Notes: generated from the letters alone by a model not told the origin. 40,509 bases of DNA from Candidatus Cloacimonadota bacterium (GCA_019429305.1 JAHYIR010000018.1:1-40509); one strand, 5' to 3'. Counted from the first letter of the stretch, positions 1-9,692 are shown. A program made the numbers and translations.

Positions 1-38
1 TAAAGCTACGATTACAAAAAAAATCTTGGGAGGAAAAA

Positions 39-3000
39 ATGAAGCAGAGATATATTATAATGGTAGTCCTTATCGGGCTACTAGTCATATTATCGGTCAA
101 TTTATCTTATGCTCAATTTGCCGGAGGTGACGGTTCTGAAGAAAATCCCTATCTGGTTGAATCGGCAGAGCATCTTAATGAGGTAAGAAACTATCCAAAG
201 GATCATTTTAGGCAGATTACCGATATTGATTTAGGTGATTTTGCCCAGGGAGAAGGTTGGGAAACGATAAAAGAGTTCTTCGGTACATACTACGGTTCCG
301 GCTATTCAATAACAAATCTCAAGATCCATAGAACAACAACTGACAATGTCGGTTTGTTTGGTTCAGCAAATGAAGCTACAATAGGAGGAATAAAACTCAT
401 AGATGTTGAGATCTATGGTCGAGATAATGTAGGTAGTCTATTAGGATGGAACGAGAACAGTAATATAGAATTGAACTATGTATCCGGTTTTATTCATGGT
501 AGATCAAACACCGGCGGACTTGTGGGATATCAAAATAATGGATTACTCATAGAGAGTTCCTCTACATCACACGTAGAAGGGGCTCAGAACATTGGTGGTA
601 TTGTTGGATCATTGAACTATGGTGAAGTAAAGAACTGTTTTGCTTTAGGAACTATTCACGGAGAGAGATACATAGGTGGATTGATAGGGTCCTATGCTGC
701 AAATGGAATAGTATTTAACAGTTATGCTGCCGGTAGAGTATCCGGAGAAAGAGATACCGGCGGTCTAATTGGTTATGGAAACGGCACAGCCGTTAATAGT
801 TATTGGGATATGGAAATAACAGGACAAAGAAGGTCGGCAGGTGGTGAAGGAAGAAGAAAGCAAGAAATGACTTACCCCTACGATCCTGATACCTATGTAG
901 ATTGGGATTTTGTTTATAAATGGTTAGAAGATGAACATAATCTCAATGAAGATTACCCTTATCTTTTCAGAGCTCCGAGCGATATAATCCCATGGCCTTT
1001 ATTCTCAGGCGGTGATGGAACTGAAAACAATCCTTTCTTGGTAGAAAACGCTTTTCAATTAAATTGGATCAGACATCCTAATTTTTTAACAAAGAACTAT
1101 CGGCAGATAAGTGACATTGATTTAGGAGTTGCTCCATGGAATTTGAATGAGGGTTGGTTACCGATCGGAAATGCTCCCACCCCTTATGGATTTACCGGTT
1201 ATTACGATGGGAATGGATATAGCATCGTTAATTTGTTTATTGATCGTAATTCCGCTGATGTGAATTGGGATCAGTTAGGATTATTCGGATTCATTTATGA
1301 CTCAGCTTTTGTGCAAGGTCTAAATCTTGATAATGTTAATATCTCAGGAAGGAATTTTGTCGGTGGTCTTTCCGGTCTTATCCAACTATCGAATATTATA
1401 CATGTTAAAGTATCAGGGCATATTAAGGGTATATCGTGGGTAGGAGGAATTACCGGTGTAGCTGCTCACTGCTCAATAGAAAGCAACTATTGCTCTGCTC
1501 TAATCGAAAACATAGCCGGTAGTCCTGCTTTAAGAGGAGTTTCCGGCGGTTTGGTTGGCTTTAGCAGTTGGTCGGAATTTTCTAATAGTACAGCAACGGG
1601 AGATGTACTCTCTGTATTTGGGGGTTTAGTTGGCGGACTGATAGGAGAAGCGACTCATTCAAGTGTAATTGATTGTTCAGCTACCGGCGATATTACTTCC
1701 TCAAATCACTCTTTTGTGGGTGGAATTGTAGGTTATGCAGCCAGTATTAATATCACCAATAGTTTTGCTACCGGTAATATTGAGGGCAATGAAGCGGTTG
1801 GAGGATTAGCGGGGGAAATTGTAAGCAATTCCGTGATTAATCAGAGTTATGCTACCGGTACGGTAACAGGGGATTTTGCCGTTGGAGGATTAGCAGGATA
1901 CTCCGGTTTACCGGTACCATTTGCTCAACCCTGTTACATCGAAAATTCTTATGCCACAGGTGATGTACATGGCAATAGTCATGTTGGTGGTTTGGTCGGT
2001 TTTCATGGTCCAATAGGAAATGTCGAAAATTGCTATTCTATCGGACCAGTTAACCGCGGAGAAGCCGGTCACCATGTAGGTGGATTGATAGGTTATAATG
2101 CAGGTAATGTTGCCAATTGCTTCTGGGACAGAGTAACTTCAGGTCAAGAATACTCTGCTGCCGGTACCGGATTACTTACTGTTGATATGTTACCGTCTAA
2201 TGATATATACACTAATTGGAATTTTCAGAACATCTGGGATCTAAGAAACTATACAACCTATCCCTATTTGAGATGGCAAGCTGATCCTGCAGTTCAAAAC
2301 TATCCTCCTCATGGATATCATAAAGTCTTTCGTGATAGAATCTGGTATTGGGAATCTTTCCCGGTACTATGGGACCGTGATCAGGGAGGATATCAAGATG
2401 GTAGTATAGTACTTGATCCTCTAACTAATCACATGAATACCGTACTTGTTTATAACGAAGAATATGGAATAATGTTTTTTCATTATACTGATTGGCATAA
2501 TGTTTATGATTTTCATAGTACCAGAGGATATAAACTGGGTCTTATTGATCAAAATGAGTATAGTTTAATAGTCGAAGGAGACACCGGTACTCCGGAAAAC
2601 ATTGAATTCGACGCTGAAGTAGCTTTATATCCCCGTAGTATGCTCCCCGAAAACTTTATCGGCTATTTCATACCACAAACACAATGTGTCTTCGATGCCT
2701 TCTCTGAGATCATTGACGATTTGGTTATTATCCAATCGGAAGAATGGGGTTTATACCGTAACGAATTTGACCAATGGGAATATGATGTTAATATCGAACC
2801 GAAGGTTCTCTATGGCAAATTTTACGCTGTAACCCCTCGCGAAGATCTGACCGAAACCATATATTTTCAGTGGAATATTCCGACAGAACCAGAATATTGG
2901 GTGCCGCGTCCTAAACCTGAATTTTTTGTTTATACAGAGAAAGCCGCTTATGAATCGTTTTTCATAGAATATATCGAAGACGATGAAGATGTACTGGAGG

Positions 3001-3581
3001 TTGCCGTCTTTGCCGATGACGAATGTGTCGGTGCAACGGTCTTTCTTGGCGGTTATCCCTTCGAGATTCTCGCTTATACTGATGAATCGCATATCGGTGC
3101 TGAGATTAGTTTTGTCATTCATCGTAGCGGTCAGAGAAGCGAACCGGAGGTCATAAGAGTCGTTGATGCAAAGGATAATATCAGTGGTGAATACTCATTG
3201 CAGATTCTAAAACCTCTACGACAGAGATACACTGTAGTCAGGTTAGGAACAGGCGAATATGAACCGGAGACAGAGATCAAGCCGCTAATCATGTTGTCAC
3301 AAAACTATCCTAATCCCATTGTCTTTAAAACGGCAGACCGGTTCAACATAACCTCTATACCATTCTATGTCTCTCAAGACAGAGAAGTTACACTCAGTAT
3401 TTACAATATCAGGGGTCAACTTGTTAAGACACTCTATTCAGGTATTGTCATTGAAGGGAGACACTCTATCGGTTGGAATGGAATGAATGATCAGAATCGT
3501 ACGGTTGGTTCCGGTGTCTATTTCTACCGCTTGGAGAGCGGAGATACTGTCATCACCAGAAAGATGCTGATCATCAGGTAA
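39..3581 (+). CDS. Secreted GLUG-repeat surface protein with C-terminal sorting/FlgD-like domain
   Basis: A 1180-residue predicted exported protein. Residues 1-26 form a signal peptide (basic start, long hydrophobic run, SYAQ cleavage region). The body is made of two tandem modules: a head with GGDGxExNPxLVExAxxLNxxR near residues 28-48 and again near 323-343, each followed by many GLUG-type repeats (VGGLVGY, IGGIVGS, VGGLAGE and similar, alternating with SYATG/CFALG turns) and closed by an S/C-YWD/FWD...SG or TGQ segment. Such repeats are expected to form a beta-helix-like extracellular stalk. The last 90 or so residues contain QNYPNP, then an IYNIRGQLVKTL...GWNG...SGVYFYRL pattern and a basic end, as in type IX secretion or FlgD-like C-terminal domains. 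The start is supported by GGGAGGAAAAA just upstream of the ATG. Ligand and role are unknown; surface adhesion is an inference. Confidence 0.9.
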   Translation: MKQRYIIMVVLIGLLVILSVNLSYAQFAGGDGSEENPYLVESAEHLNEVRNYPKDHFRQITDIDLGDFAQGEGWETIKEFFGTYYGSGYSITNLKIHRTTTDNVGLFGSANEATIGGIKLIDVEIYGRDNVGSLLGWNENSNIELNYVSGFIHGRSNTGGLVGYQNNGLLIESSSTSHVEGAQNIGGIVGSLNYGEVKNCFALGTIHGERYIGGLIGSYAANGIVFNSYAAGRVSGERDTGGLIGYGNGTAVNSYWDMEITGQRRSAGGEGRRKQEMTYPYDPDTYVDWDFVYKWLEDEHNLNEDYPYLFRAPSDIIPWPLFSGGDGTENNPFLVENAFQLNWIRHPNFLTKNYRQISDIDLGVAPWNLNEGWLPIGNAPTPYGFTGYYDGNGYSIVNLFIDRNSADVNWDQLGLFGFIYDSAFVQGLNLDNVNISGRNFVGGLSGLIQLSNIIHVKVSGHIKGISWVGGITGVAAHCSIESNYCSALIENIAGSPALRGVSGGLVGFSSWSEFSNSTATGDVLSVFGGLVGGLIGEATHSSVIDCSATGDITSSNHSFVGGIVGYAASINITNSFATGNIEGNEAVGGLAGEIVSNSVINQSYATGTVTGDFAVGGLAGYSGLPVPFAQPCYIENSYATGDVHGNSHVGGLVGFHGPIGNVENCYSIGPVNRGEAGHHVGGLIGYNAGNVANCFWDRVTSGQEYSAAGTGLLTVDMLPSNDIYTNWNFQNIWDLRNYTTYPYLRWQADPAVQNYPPHGYHKVFRDRIWYWESFPVLWDRDQGGYQDGSIVLDPLTNHMNTVLVYNEEYGIMFFHYTDWHNVYDFHSTRGYKLGLIDQNEYSLIVEGDTGTPENIEFDAEVALYPRSMLPENFIGYFIPQTQCVFDAFSEIIDDLVIIQSEEWGLYRNEFDQWEYDVNIEPKVLYGKFYAVTPREDLTETIYFQWNIPTEPEYWVPRPKPEFFVYTEKAAYESFFIEYIEDDEDVLEVAVFADDECVGATVFLGGYPFEILAYTDESHIGAEISFVIHRSGQRSEPEVIRVVDAKDNISGEYSLQILKPLRQRYTVVRLGTGEYEPETEIKPLIMLSQNYPNPIVFKTADRFNITSIPFYVSQDREVTLSIYNIRGQLVKTLYSGIVIEGRHSIGWNGMNDQNRTVGSGVYFYRLESGDTVITRKMLIIR

Positions 3582-3685
3582 AAGAATAGGGACACAGATG
3601 GGCACGAAAAAAGGATCTATAGGGCATATTGATAGATGTGCTTTTCTGTTGATAGAATGAATAAATGTATATAATCAGTAACAAA

Positions 3686-3719
3686 GGTATAGTATGGGGT
3701 CAATGCCCCATACTATACC
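3686..3719. repeat. Perfect 14-bp inverted repeat
   Basis: The arms GGTATAGTATGGGG (3686-3699) and its exact complement (3706-3719) are separated by six bases. There is no T-run on either side, so it is not a classical intrinsic terminator, although it lies about 105 bp downstream of the preceding stop codon. It could be an RNA processing or 3'-end stabilising hairpin, or a repeat-element remnant. Confidence 0.75.
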
Positions 3720-3756
3720 GCATTTATAAGGAATAACAATGAACATAACCGACAAA

Positions 3757-3822
3757 TGTCATTCTGAGTGTTCTGCCAGCGGCTTTGTGTTTTACCCGAG
3801 CAGAATGTATCGCAGGATGACA
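3757..3822 (+). repeat. Palindromic interspersed element, copy 1
   Basis: The element runs from TGTCATTCTGAGTG to GCAGGATGACA, with inner arms TTCTGC and GCAGAA around a loop of roughly 24 bases. A reverse-complement relative lies at about 36955-37021 and shares CTGAGTGTTCTGC on one side and GCAGAATGTATCG on the other. The family looks like a widespread non-coding 'TCATTCTGAG' repeat; no transposase is associated here. Confidence 0.65.
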
Positions 3823-3918
3823 AATGCACAGACTGAAGTCTATGTTACGAACAACTGTCTTCCTGAGTGTTTAGCAATGAAATGGTCAGACCACTCAGGG
3901 TGACAATATGGAGTATCT

Positions 3919-6321
3919 ATGAAATATTGGGTCTTTATTACTATTAACCTACTTATGCTATCAACTCTTCTTTCAGTGACCTGGGAGATCAAGCAAGACG
4001 GAACGGGAGACTTTACGACTATAGGAGCCGGTATTACTGTTGCTCAGGATGGTGATACACTCCTTGTCTATCCCGGTATCTATTATGAAAGGATCAACTA
4101 TCAGGGGAAGAATATTACCATCACCAGTCTCTATGACGGCGATGAATATGATGAGAGTTATATCGCTAATACAGTAATAGACGGCAACCATGAAGGTACT
4201 GTGGTGATATTCAATTCCGGAGAGACGAGAGATGCAATTCTTAACGGCTTTACTATCCGTCACGGAAAAGGAGAACCACATAGTGCACCCCATTTCCCTG
4301 GTCTAACGGTTGGTGGAGGAGTTTATATTTCTGAGGCTTCACCTATCATTAACAATTGTATCATTGAAAAAAACTATGCTCTTTCCGGTGGAGGTCTTAG
4401 TTTAATGAGAAATGGTCATCCCTTACTAAAGGGTAATACCATTAGATTTAACTCTTCAAGTGTTCATGCAGCCGGTATTTTAGCTTCCAGCTTGCCAACC
4501 GATTATTCTAACATAGAATTTTCTACTCAATCGATGAATAGCATATATCTTAACAGTGGTCTGTTCGGTAATGACTTATACTTCAGCAACTCTGAACAAT
4601 CTGCAGTCGTAATAGATACATTTACGGTTCTACACCCTGATGAATTTTTTATCAGATTTGGTATACATAGTGATCCAGAACTAAACATATCAATCAATAA
4701 TGGTAAGATAGATCCCATATCTGCTGACCTATTCGTTAATCCCTGTGGAAATGATACAAATAGCGGATTATCCCCTTATGAGCCCCTACAAACAATATCT
4801 CGGGCAATGGCAACAATTTTACCGGATAGTTTACAGCAACGGACTATTCATCTTGCAGAAGGAGTATACTCACCATCAATCAACAATCAATTATTCCCGG
4901 TGCAATTGAGAAAATATATATCACTGCAAGGAACTGGGAAAAATGTAACCATACTTGACGGTGAATTCAAAACCCTGTTATTAGGTGTACTAGGTTCAAG
5001 AGAACAAAATGATATACCTGTTGTTAGGAACTTTTCTGTAAAAAACGTGACATTGATAAATGGTGGAAACGAAATACATTATGTCGCTGCAGGAGGCATT
5101 ACTTTACAATTTACAGCAGATTTTATCTTTCATAACATTGATATAACTAATTGCCATACTGGCAATCCTAGCACTTTTCGTAGTATTAGCGCCGAGGGTA
5201 ACTATTCTCTTAAAAATATTCATATTTATGATAACACCGGAGGTACTAACGCATTGAATCTCAATCATTTACGTGATAGTTATAATTTTTATGCTGAGAA
5301 TATAAGGATAAGAAATCAACAACCTGGTCCATCTGATCTCGATATCGTCGGTTATGGTGGTGGGATGAGAGTTGCAATGCAAGGTTCTGAGTTTCAGCTC
5401 CCTTTAGTATCAGTAGGAACTATAGTAAATCTTGAAATTACTGACTGTTTCATTGACAATACCACTTCCGGTTTACCTTTCGGAAATCTCATGTTTATAA
5501 GACCTGGTTCTTTCAGGGTTATCAATGCAACTATCGGCAATAACCACTCTACTAATAATACCGGCGGTGGTCTATCTATTCTAGAAGAGGGAGTTCATGT
5601 AGAAGTTATCAACTCAATTATTTATGGTAATTTTCCTCATAACATAGCATTAAGAAATAACCATGAAATACCCAGCAGTCTAACGGTGTCACATTCTTTG
5701 GTAGGTGGTGGACTGGCTGGAATATATTACTCGGGTAATTTTGATGTTCATTGGGGTGAAGGTAACATCGATGCCGATCCTTTATGGCTGGAAGTGGTTG
5801 ATCCTGACTATGACGGCGATTATCATTATATGTTATCGGAACACTCTCCGGCAAGAAATGCCGGTACTCTCGATATACCGAACTTCGAGTTCCCTCTCTA
5901 TGATCTGGCAGGTAATCCTCGCATCTATGGTGATTCCATAGATATAGGTGCTTACGAATGGAACCCGGAAGCCAGTATAGATGATAACGATACTTATCAT
6001 GCTATCTCATTACATAATTACAATCTTCATAACTACCCTAATCCTGTTGTGAGCTTAAAGGGTATGGGTAGAGGAAAAGGTGTAGGCACCAATATCAGTT
6101 TTATTATGCCGAAAGAGGGACATGTCGTGATCGATATCTATAATGTCAAAGGACAGTTTATCAGAAGATTGATCAATGCTTATATGGTAGCAGGAGAGTA
6201 TAATTTCTTATGGAACGGCAAAGATGAGCAGGAGAGGATAGTTGCTACCGGATTCTACATGTATAGATTAGAGATAGACGGAGAAACAGTAGCTACCGGA
6301 AGATATACGTTTATTAAATGA
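3919..6321 (+). CDS. Secreted right-handed beta-helix protein with C-terminal sorting/FlgD-like domain
   Basis: An 800-residue predicted exported protein with an N-terminal signal peptide (about residues 1-19). The sequence right after it (DGTGDFTTIGAGITVAQDGD) is the usual entry to a pectin-lyase-like beta-helix, and the next 140 residues carry helix turns such as DGNHEGTVV, NGFTIRHG and GGGVYISEASP. A second helix start appears around residue 272 (VNPCGNDTNSG...PLQTISRAM), resembling DUF1565-type proteins. Near 615-690 a 'DPLW...SPARNAG...DLAGNPRIYGDSIDIGAYEW' pattern matches the choice-of-anchor Q type of end module. The C-terminus has NYPNP followed by IDIYNVKGQFIRRL...FLWNGKDE...GFYMYRL, the same sorting-type tail as in the upstream gene. 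GGAG lies five bases before the ATG. No catalytic residues could be assigned; enzyme activity is not claimed. Confidence 0.88.
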   Translation: MKYWVFITINLLMLSTLLSVTWEIKQDGTGDFTTIGAGITVAQDGDTLLVYPGIYYERINYQGKNITITSLYDGDEYDESYIANTVIDGNHEGTVVIFNSGETRDAILNGFTIRHGKGEPHSAPHFPGLTVGGGVYISEASPIINNCIIEKNYALSGGGLSLMRNGHPLLKGNTIRFNSSSVHAAGILASSLPTDYSNIEFSTQSMNSIYLNSGLFGNDLYFSNSEQSAVVIDTFTVLHPDEFFIRFGIHSDPELNISINNGKIDPISADLFVNPCGNDTNSGLSPYEPLQTISRAMATILPDSLQQRTIHLAEGVYSPSINNQLFPVQLRKYISLQGTGKNVTILDGEFKTLLLGVLGSREQNDIPVVRNFSVKNVTLINGGNEIHYVAAGGITLQFTADFIFHNIDITNCHTGNPSTFRSISAEGNYSLKNIHIYDNTGGTNALNLNHLRDSYNFYAENIRIRNQQPGPSDLDIVGYGGGMRVAMQGSEFQLPLVSVGTIVNLEITDCFIDNTTSGLPFGNLMFIRPGSFRVINATIGNNHSTNNTGGGLSILEEGVHVEVINSIIYGNFPHNIALRNNHEIPSSLTVSHSLVGGGLAGIYYSGNFDVHWGEGNIDADPLWLEVVDPDYDGDYHYMLSEHSPARNAGTLDIPNFEFPLYDLAGNPRIYGDSIDIGAYEWNPEASIDDNDTYHAISLHNYNLHNYPNPVVSLKGMGRGKGVGTNISFIMPKEGHVVIDIYNVKGQFIRRLINAYMVAGEYNFLWNGKDEQERIVATGFYMYRLEIDGETVATGRYTFIK

Positions 6322-6454
6322 TATACTTAAAAAACCAAAGGAAGCAGAGCAAGTACTGTCCACTAATACACACGGATGATAAACAATAAACACGAATAAA
6401 AAGACAAATTATTATTTACATACAATCTATAAGCGACAGAAGGTCGTCTTTGAT

Positions 6455-7612
6455 TTATTTAAGCAGTTCTGTAGATGAGAATTTGCGGTAGAGAGAGAAA
6501 CCTTCGAGTATTTCGAGATCTTCAGGAGTAGTTTTCTCGAGAATTAGTCTAGTGATTAATTCTCCTAATCCGGGTCCGAGCATAAAACCCTGTCCACAAA
6601 CTCCGGCGGCATTGATAAAATTAGGATGTTCTTTAGTTATTCCTACAATAGGGAAACCGTCAGGAGTCATCGGATATTGTCCGCGCCAAGTTCTTCTCAC
6701 TTTGAGATTCGCCAGACGGGGATAGATATTAAGCATTCTTTTGGTTATCTGAGGAAGAAAGACCGAGGTAGAATCGTTATCAATTCCCCAGATCGGTGGA
6801 TCAGGGGTTAAACAGAAAACGACCTGCCCTTCATAGTTCTGATAAAAGTAAAAATTTGCCGAATCTTTAGTTGGTCTGATATCAACAACCATGGGACCGA
6901 AAAACCTTTTAACCGGCTCTGAAATTCCTGCCTCGTGGTTGTCCGGTCTGACCGGTATTTCGATATTGAGCAATCGGGCAATTTCTGCAGCATAGTTCCC
7001 AGCAGCATTTATCACATACCGAGCAGTATAAGATCCCTTATTTGTTATAACTGAGTAGGAGCTATCAACCATCGCTTCTAAAGCAATTACCTGCTCATTG
7101 AATCGATATTGAGCACTCTGCTGCAAACTCTTATAGTAGAGAGCGTTAATGGCTAATAAAGGTGAAGCAGAGCCATCTTCCGGTGAATAAGTAGAACCAC
7201 GCAGATCAGTCATATTGATACCGGGCACAAGCTCTCTGTACTCTTCAGGAGATATCCATTCAATATTCAATCCGTAGGAGTGTTGAATTTTCATCGTCTC
7301 TTTGAGAGTATGTTCATCCTTTTCCGTGTAGGCGGGAAAACTATAGCCGTTAGACATCCATTGAATATCGTCACCATGTTGTTCTTGCCAATTGGCGAAG
7401 ATTTCGAGACTTCTCAGGCAGATCCTTATCTTTCCTTTATCAGAGTGAGTAGCACGTAAACCTCCGATCGCTTTCTTATTATTTCCCTGTCCGGCAGAAG
7501 GCAGGGCATCGATGACAAGTACTTTGAGTTTTTCTGCAGAGAGAGCCAGAGCTACAGGTACACCAATTGAACCGGCCCCGATAACGATAACATCATAAAT
7601 ACTATTCGTCAT
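6455..7612 (-). CDS. FAD-dependent oxidoreductase, DAO family (amino-acid dehydrogenase catalytic subunit-like)
   Basis: A 385-residue flavoprotein. The N-terminus has the dinucleotide-binding motif VIVIGAGSIG followed by an acidic beta-strand end (LVIDA), and the C-terminus has the usual DAO closing pattern (RRTWRGQYPMTPDGFPIVG...AAGVCGQGFMLGPGLGELI). This matches sarcosine oxidase beta, HcnC, opine/hydroxyproline dehydrogenase beta and archaeal proline dehydrogenase beta subunits, which oxidise a secondary amine or amino acid and pass electrons to a partner. The start used is the internal ATG at 7612: it has AAGGAG seven bases upstream and overlaps the stop of the upstream gene by 11 bp, indicating translational coupling. 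A longer form starting at 7639 is possible but has no better signal. The substrate cannot be read from sequence. Confidence 0.85.
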   Translation of the reverse strand: MTNSIYDVIVIGAGSIGVPVALALSAEKLKVLVIDALPSAGQGNNKKAIGGLRATHSDKGKIRICLRSLEIFANWQEQHGDDIQWMSNGYSFPAYTEKDEHTLKETMKIQHSYGLNIEWISPEEYRELVPGINMTDLRGSTYSPEDGSASPLLAINALYYKSLQQSAQYRFNEQVIALEAMVDSSYSVITNKGSYTARYVINAAGNYAAEIARLLNIEIPVRPDNHEAGISEPVKRFFGPMVVDIRPTKDSANFYFYQNYEGQVVFCLTPDPPIWGIDNDSTSVFLPQITKRMLNIYPRLANLKVRRTWRGQYPMTPDGFPIVGITKEHPNFINAAGVCGQGFMLGPGLGELITRLILEKTTPEDLEILEGFSLYRKFSSTELLK

Positions 7613-9692
7613 CTGATTTCTCCTTTTCTGCATCAACAAAGTATTTCAAGGGTACTTCAATAAAAACAGGCCTTTTGGTATTGGACACAATTTCAGTTTC
7701 GGGAACACCCTCTTCACGGAAGATCTGCCTGATCAAGGTATCACAGGTTTTACTCCCGCAAGGTCCCATACCAAGCCGTGTCAATGCTTTGATCTGATTG
7801 ATGTCGGTCACCCCTTTTCTGATCAATTCTCTTACTTCACCGACCTTAACCCTCTCGCACAGACAAACCATAGCATCATCATTGGTTTTTGTCGTAATAA
7901 CCGGTTCATCTAAAGGTTTGGTCAACTCTTCATTCTGTATTCGGAAAGCTACTATTCTTTTAGCAATTGATCTCGGAGCTTTTATTTTAACTAAATTGGT
8001 CTTAGAGTTCTTGTGAGTTATAACATTCACCACCGGTAACTCGGCTAAAGAATTACCGTCAATATCAACTGCTATGACCGTGTCACCTTTATTGACAGGA
8101 TAATTAGAAACCTCATAGGGAACTGTTACGATTGGATTCTCTCTGTCCTGCCGGAAATCAACCAGTGTTATAGCTAATCCGGGACAGATGGTCAAACATT
8201 GATGACAACCGGTACAATCATTTTTGAAAATTGGTAATCCCATGATGGGATCATCAAGTAGTTCGATAGAATCGAGCGGACAAACTGTGGTACAAGGATT
8301 GCAGGGAATTTCTTGCAGACAGTGAATAACCGGAAAGACTCCCTCCTCTCTATCGGGAAAAATCTGAGGATATGTTTTACCCGGATGTCTCTTCAAAACT
8401 TCTGCTTTATCATACCACTCAGCAGGAATATCATCTATCTCTGCTCCTAAATATTTAGCTAACTTCAGTCCGATGATTTTGCCGTTGAACATAGCTGATG
8501 ATGCTTCTGCTATTTCATCAGAATCTCCGGCTGCAAAAACCTTAATTCCTGCCTTCTCTGCCTCTTCAGTAAATTCATTGAGCGGTTCCAAGCCAACAGC
8601 AATGAGAATAGTATCACAGAGAAATGTTTTTTCAGTACCTCTGATCGGTTGAAAATCTTTATCTATTTCTACTATAGTAACAGATTCCACACCATCCTTT
8701 CCCTGAGCGGATAGCACAGTATGTGAGGTATATATGGGGACGCCAAGACGTTTAAGTTTGTCACTATGGACTTTATAGCCACCACATGTCGGCATAGCTT
8801 CAACCAGTCCAACAACTGTTATTCCTGCCTGTATAGCATGATATCCGGCAATTAAACCGACATTACCACCACCAACGATGAATAATCTCTCCGAAGGTCT
8901 CACTAAATCGCGATTCGCCAATGTTTGAAAAGCTCCGGCTCCATAGATACCGGGCAGAGTATTTCCAGGAAAGCGCAAAAACTTCTCTCTCGCTCCAGCG
9001 GTATTGAGAATGATCCTTGGTTCGACAATTTTATAAGAATCATCCTTTAAGATACCGACCTTTTTATCTTTAAAAACAAACAGAGCGGTGGAGTTAAGCC
9101 AAACACTACAATTGGGATATTCTTCAATTTTATTGGCCAGCATTTTCCCGATATCAATACCCCTTGTTCCGGCATAAGAATCTTCTACCGAACCGAAGAA
9201 TTTATGGGTTTGAAGAACGAGCTTACCACCCAATTGGTTCTTATCATCTATAAGGATAATTTGATATCCATAATTTGCCAACTCTATAGCAGCAGAAAGA
9301 CCGGCAGGTCCTCCGCCAATTATCAAGATATCGGTTTTATACTCTTTTATTTCGGATATCTTGATCGGTTCCTCTTCTAATGGTAGTTCTGGTAAACCGT
9401 CCATACTTTCGACAATCATATTCTCTTTGACTTTTACCATGCAAGATTTAACAGGAATACCGTTAGCAATTACCCCGCATTTAGCACATTGTCCATTAGC
9501 GCAGAACATACCTTGCGGAGTATGATCCAGAGGATGGTAACCAAAGATCTTTATCCCATTTGCTATTAAGGCCGAAGCAATTACCTCCCCTTTCCTTGCC
9601 TTCAGAGGTAGCTTATTCCAGTAAAATGTGACCTCTTCCTGCTGACCGATTTCGAGAACATGATGTTCTTTAATACGGTTTTTGTTATCCAT
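7602..9692 (-). CDS. Multidomain FAD/Fe-S oxidoreductase (fused electron-transfer subunit of an amino-acid dehydrogenase)
   Basis: A 696-residue four-part fusion. (1) N-terminal 2Fe-2S domain with C64, C69, C72 and C84, as in HcnA or sarcosine oxidase alpha. (2) FAD/NAD pyridine-nucleotide disulfide oxidoreductase core: GGGPAG at 127-132 and a second Rossmann motif VGGGNVGL near 275. (3) Ferredoxin-like segment near 455-510 with CNPCTTVCP and CTGCHQCLTICP plus an extra upstream Cys five residues before the first, enough for two 4Fe-4S clusters with one unusual spacing. (4) C-terminal BFD-like 2Fe-2S domain with CLC near 608 and CGSKTC near 645. In related enzymes (archaeal proline dehydrogenase, LhpBEF, HcnABC) these parts are separate subunits. 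The next gene supplies the DAO-type catalytic subunit, so the pair probably forms one amine/amino-acid dehydrogenase feeding electrons to NAD, ferredoxin or quinone. GGAGAG precedes the ATG. Confidence 0.85.
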   Translation of the reverse strand: MDNKNRIKEHHVLEIGQQEEVTFYWNKLPLKARKGEVIASALIANGIKIFGYHPLDHTPQGMFCANGQCAKCGVIANGIPVKSCMVKVKENMIVESMDGLPELPLEEEPIKISEIKEYKTDILIIGGGPAGLSAAIELANYGYQIILIDDKNQLGGKLVLQTHKFFGSVEDSYAGTRGIDIGKMLANKIEEYPNCSVWLNSTALFVFKDKKVGILKDDSYKIVEPRIILNTAGAREKFLRFPGNTLPGIYGAGAFQTLANRDLVRPSERLFIVGGGNVGLIAGYHAIQAGITVVGLVEAMPTCGGYKVHSDKLKRLGVPIYTSHTVLSAQGKDGVESVTIVEIDKDFQPIRGTEKTFLCDTILIAVGLEPLNEFTEEAEKAGIKVFAAGDSDEIAEASSAMFNGKIIGLKLAKYLGAEIDDIPAEWYDKAEVLKRHPGKTYPQIFPDREEGVFPVIHCLQEIPCNPCTTVCPLDSIELLDDPIMGLPIFKNDCTGCHQCLTICPGLAITLVDFRQDRENPIVTVPYEVSNYPVNKGDTVIAVDIDGNSLAELPVVNVITHKNSKTNLVKIKAPRSIAKRIVAFRIQNEELTKPLDEPVITTKTNDDAMVCLCERVKVGEVRELIRKGVTDINQIKALTRLGMGPCGSKTCDTLIRQIFREEGVPETEIVSNTKRPVFIEVPLKYFVDAEKEKSDDE

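Larger units (their letters stand above)
3582..3918. other. Intergenic region with hairpin repeats
   Basis: No credible coding sequence. From left to right it holds a short degenerate copy of the ACACAGATGGGCAC-type repeat near 3592, a perfect 14-bp inverted repeat at 3686-3719, a palindromic CTGAGTGTTCTGC element at 3757-3822, and a smaller hairpin (CCTGAGTG 3862-3869, CACTCAGG 3892-3899) that ends just before the ribosome binding site of the next gene. Confidence 0.7.

Noticed and set aside
2751-3122. 123-residue minus-strand open frame inside the GLUG gene
   Set aside because: It lies wholly within a strongly supported gene on the other strand and has no recognisable motif.
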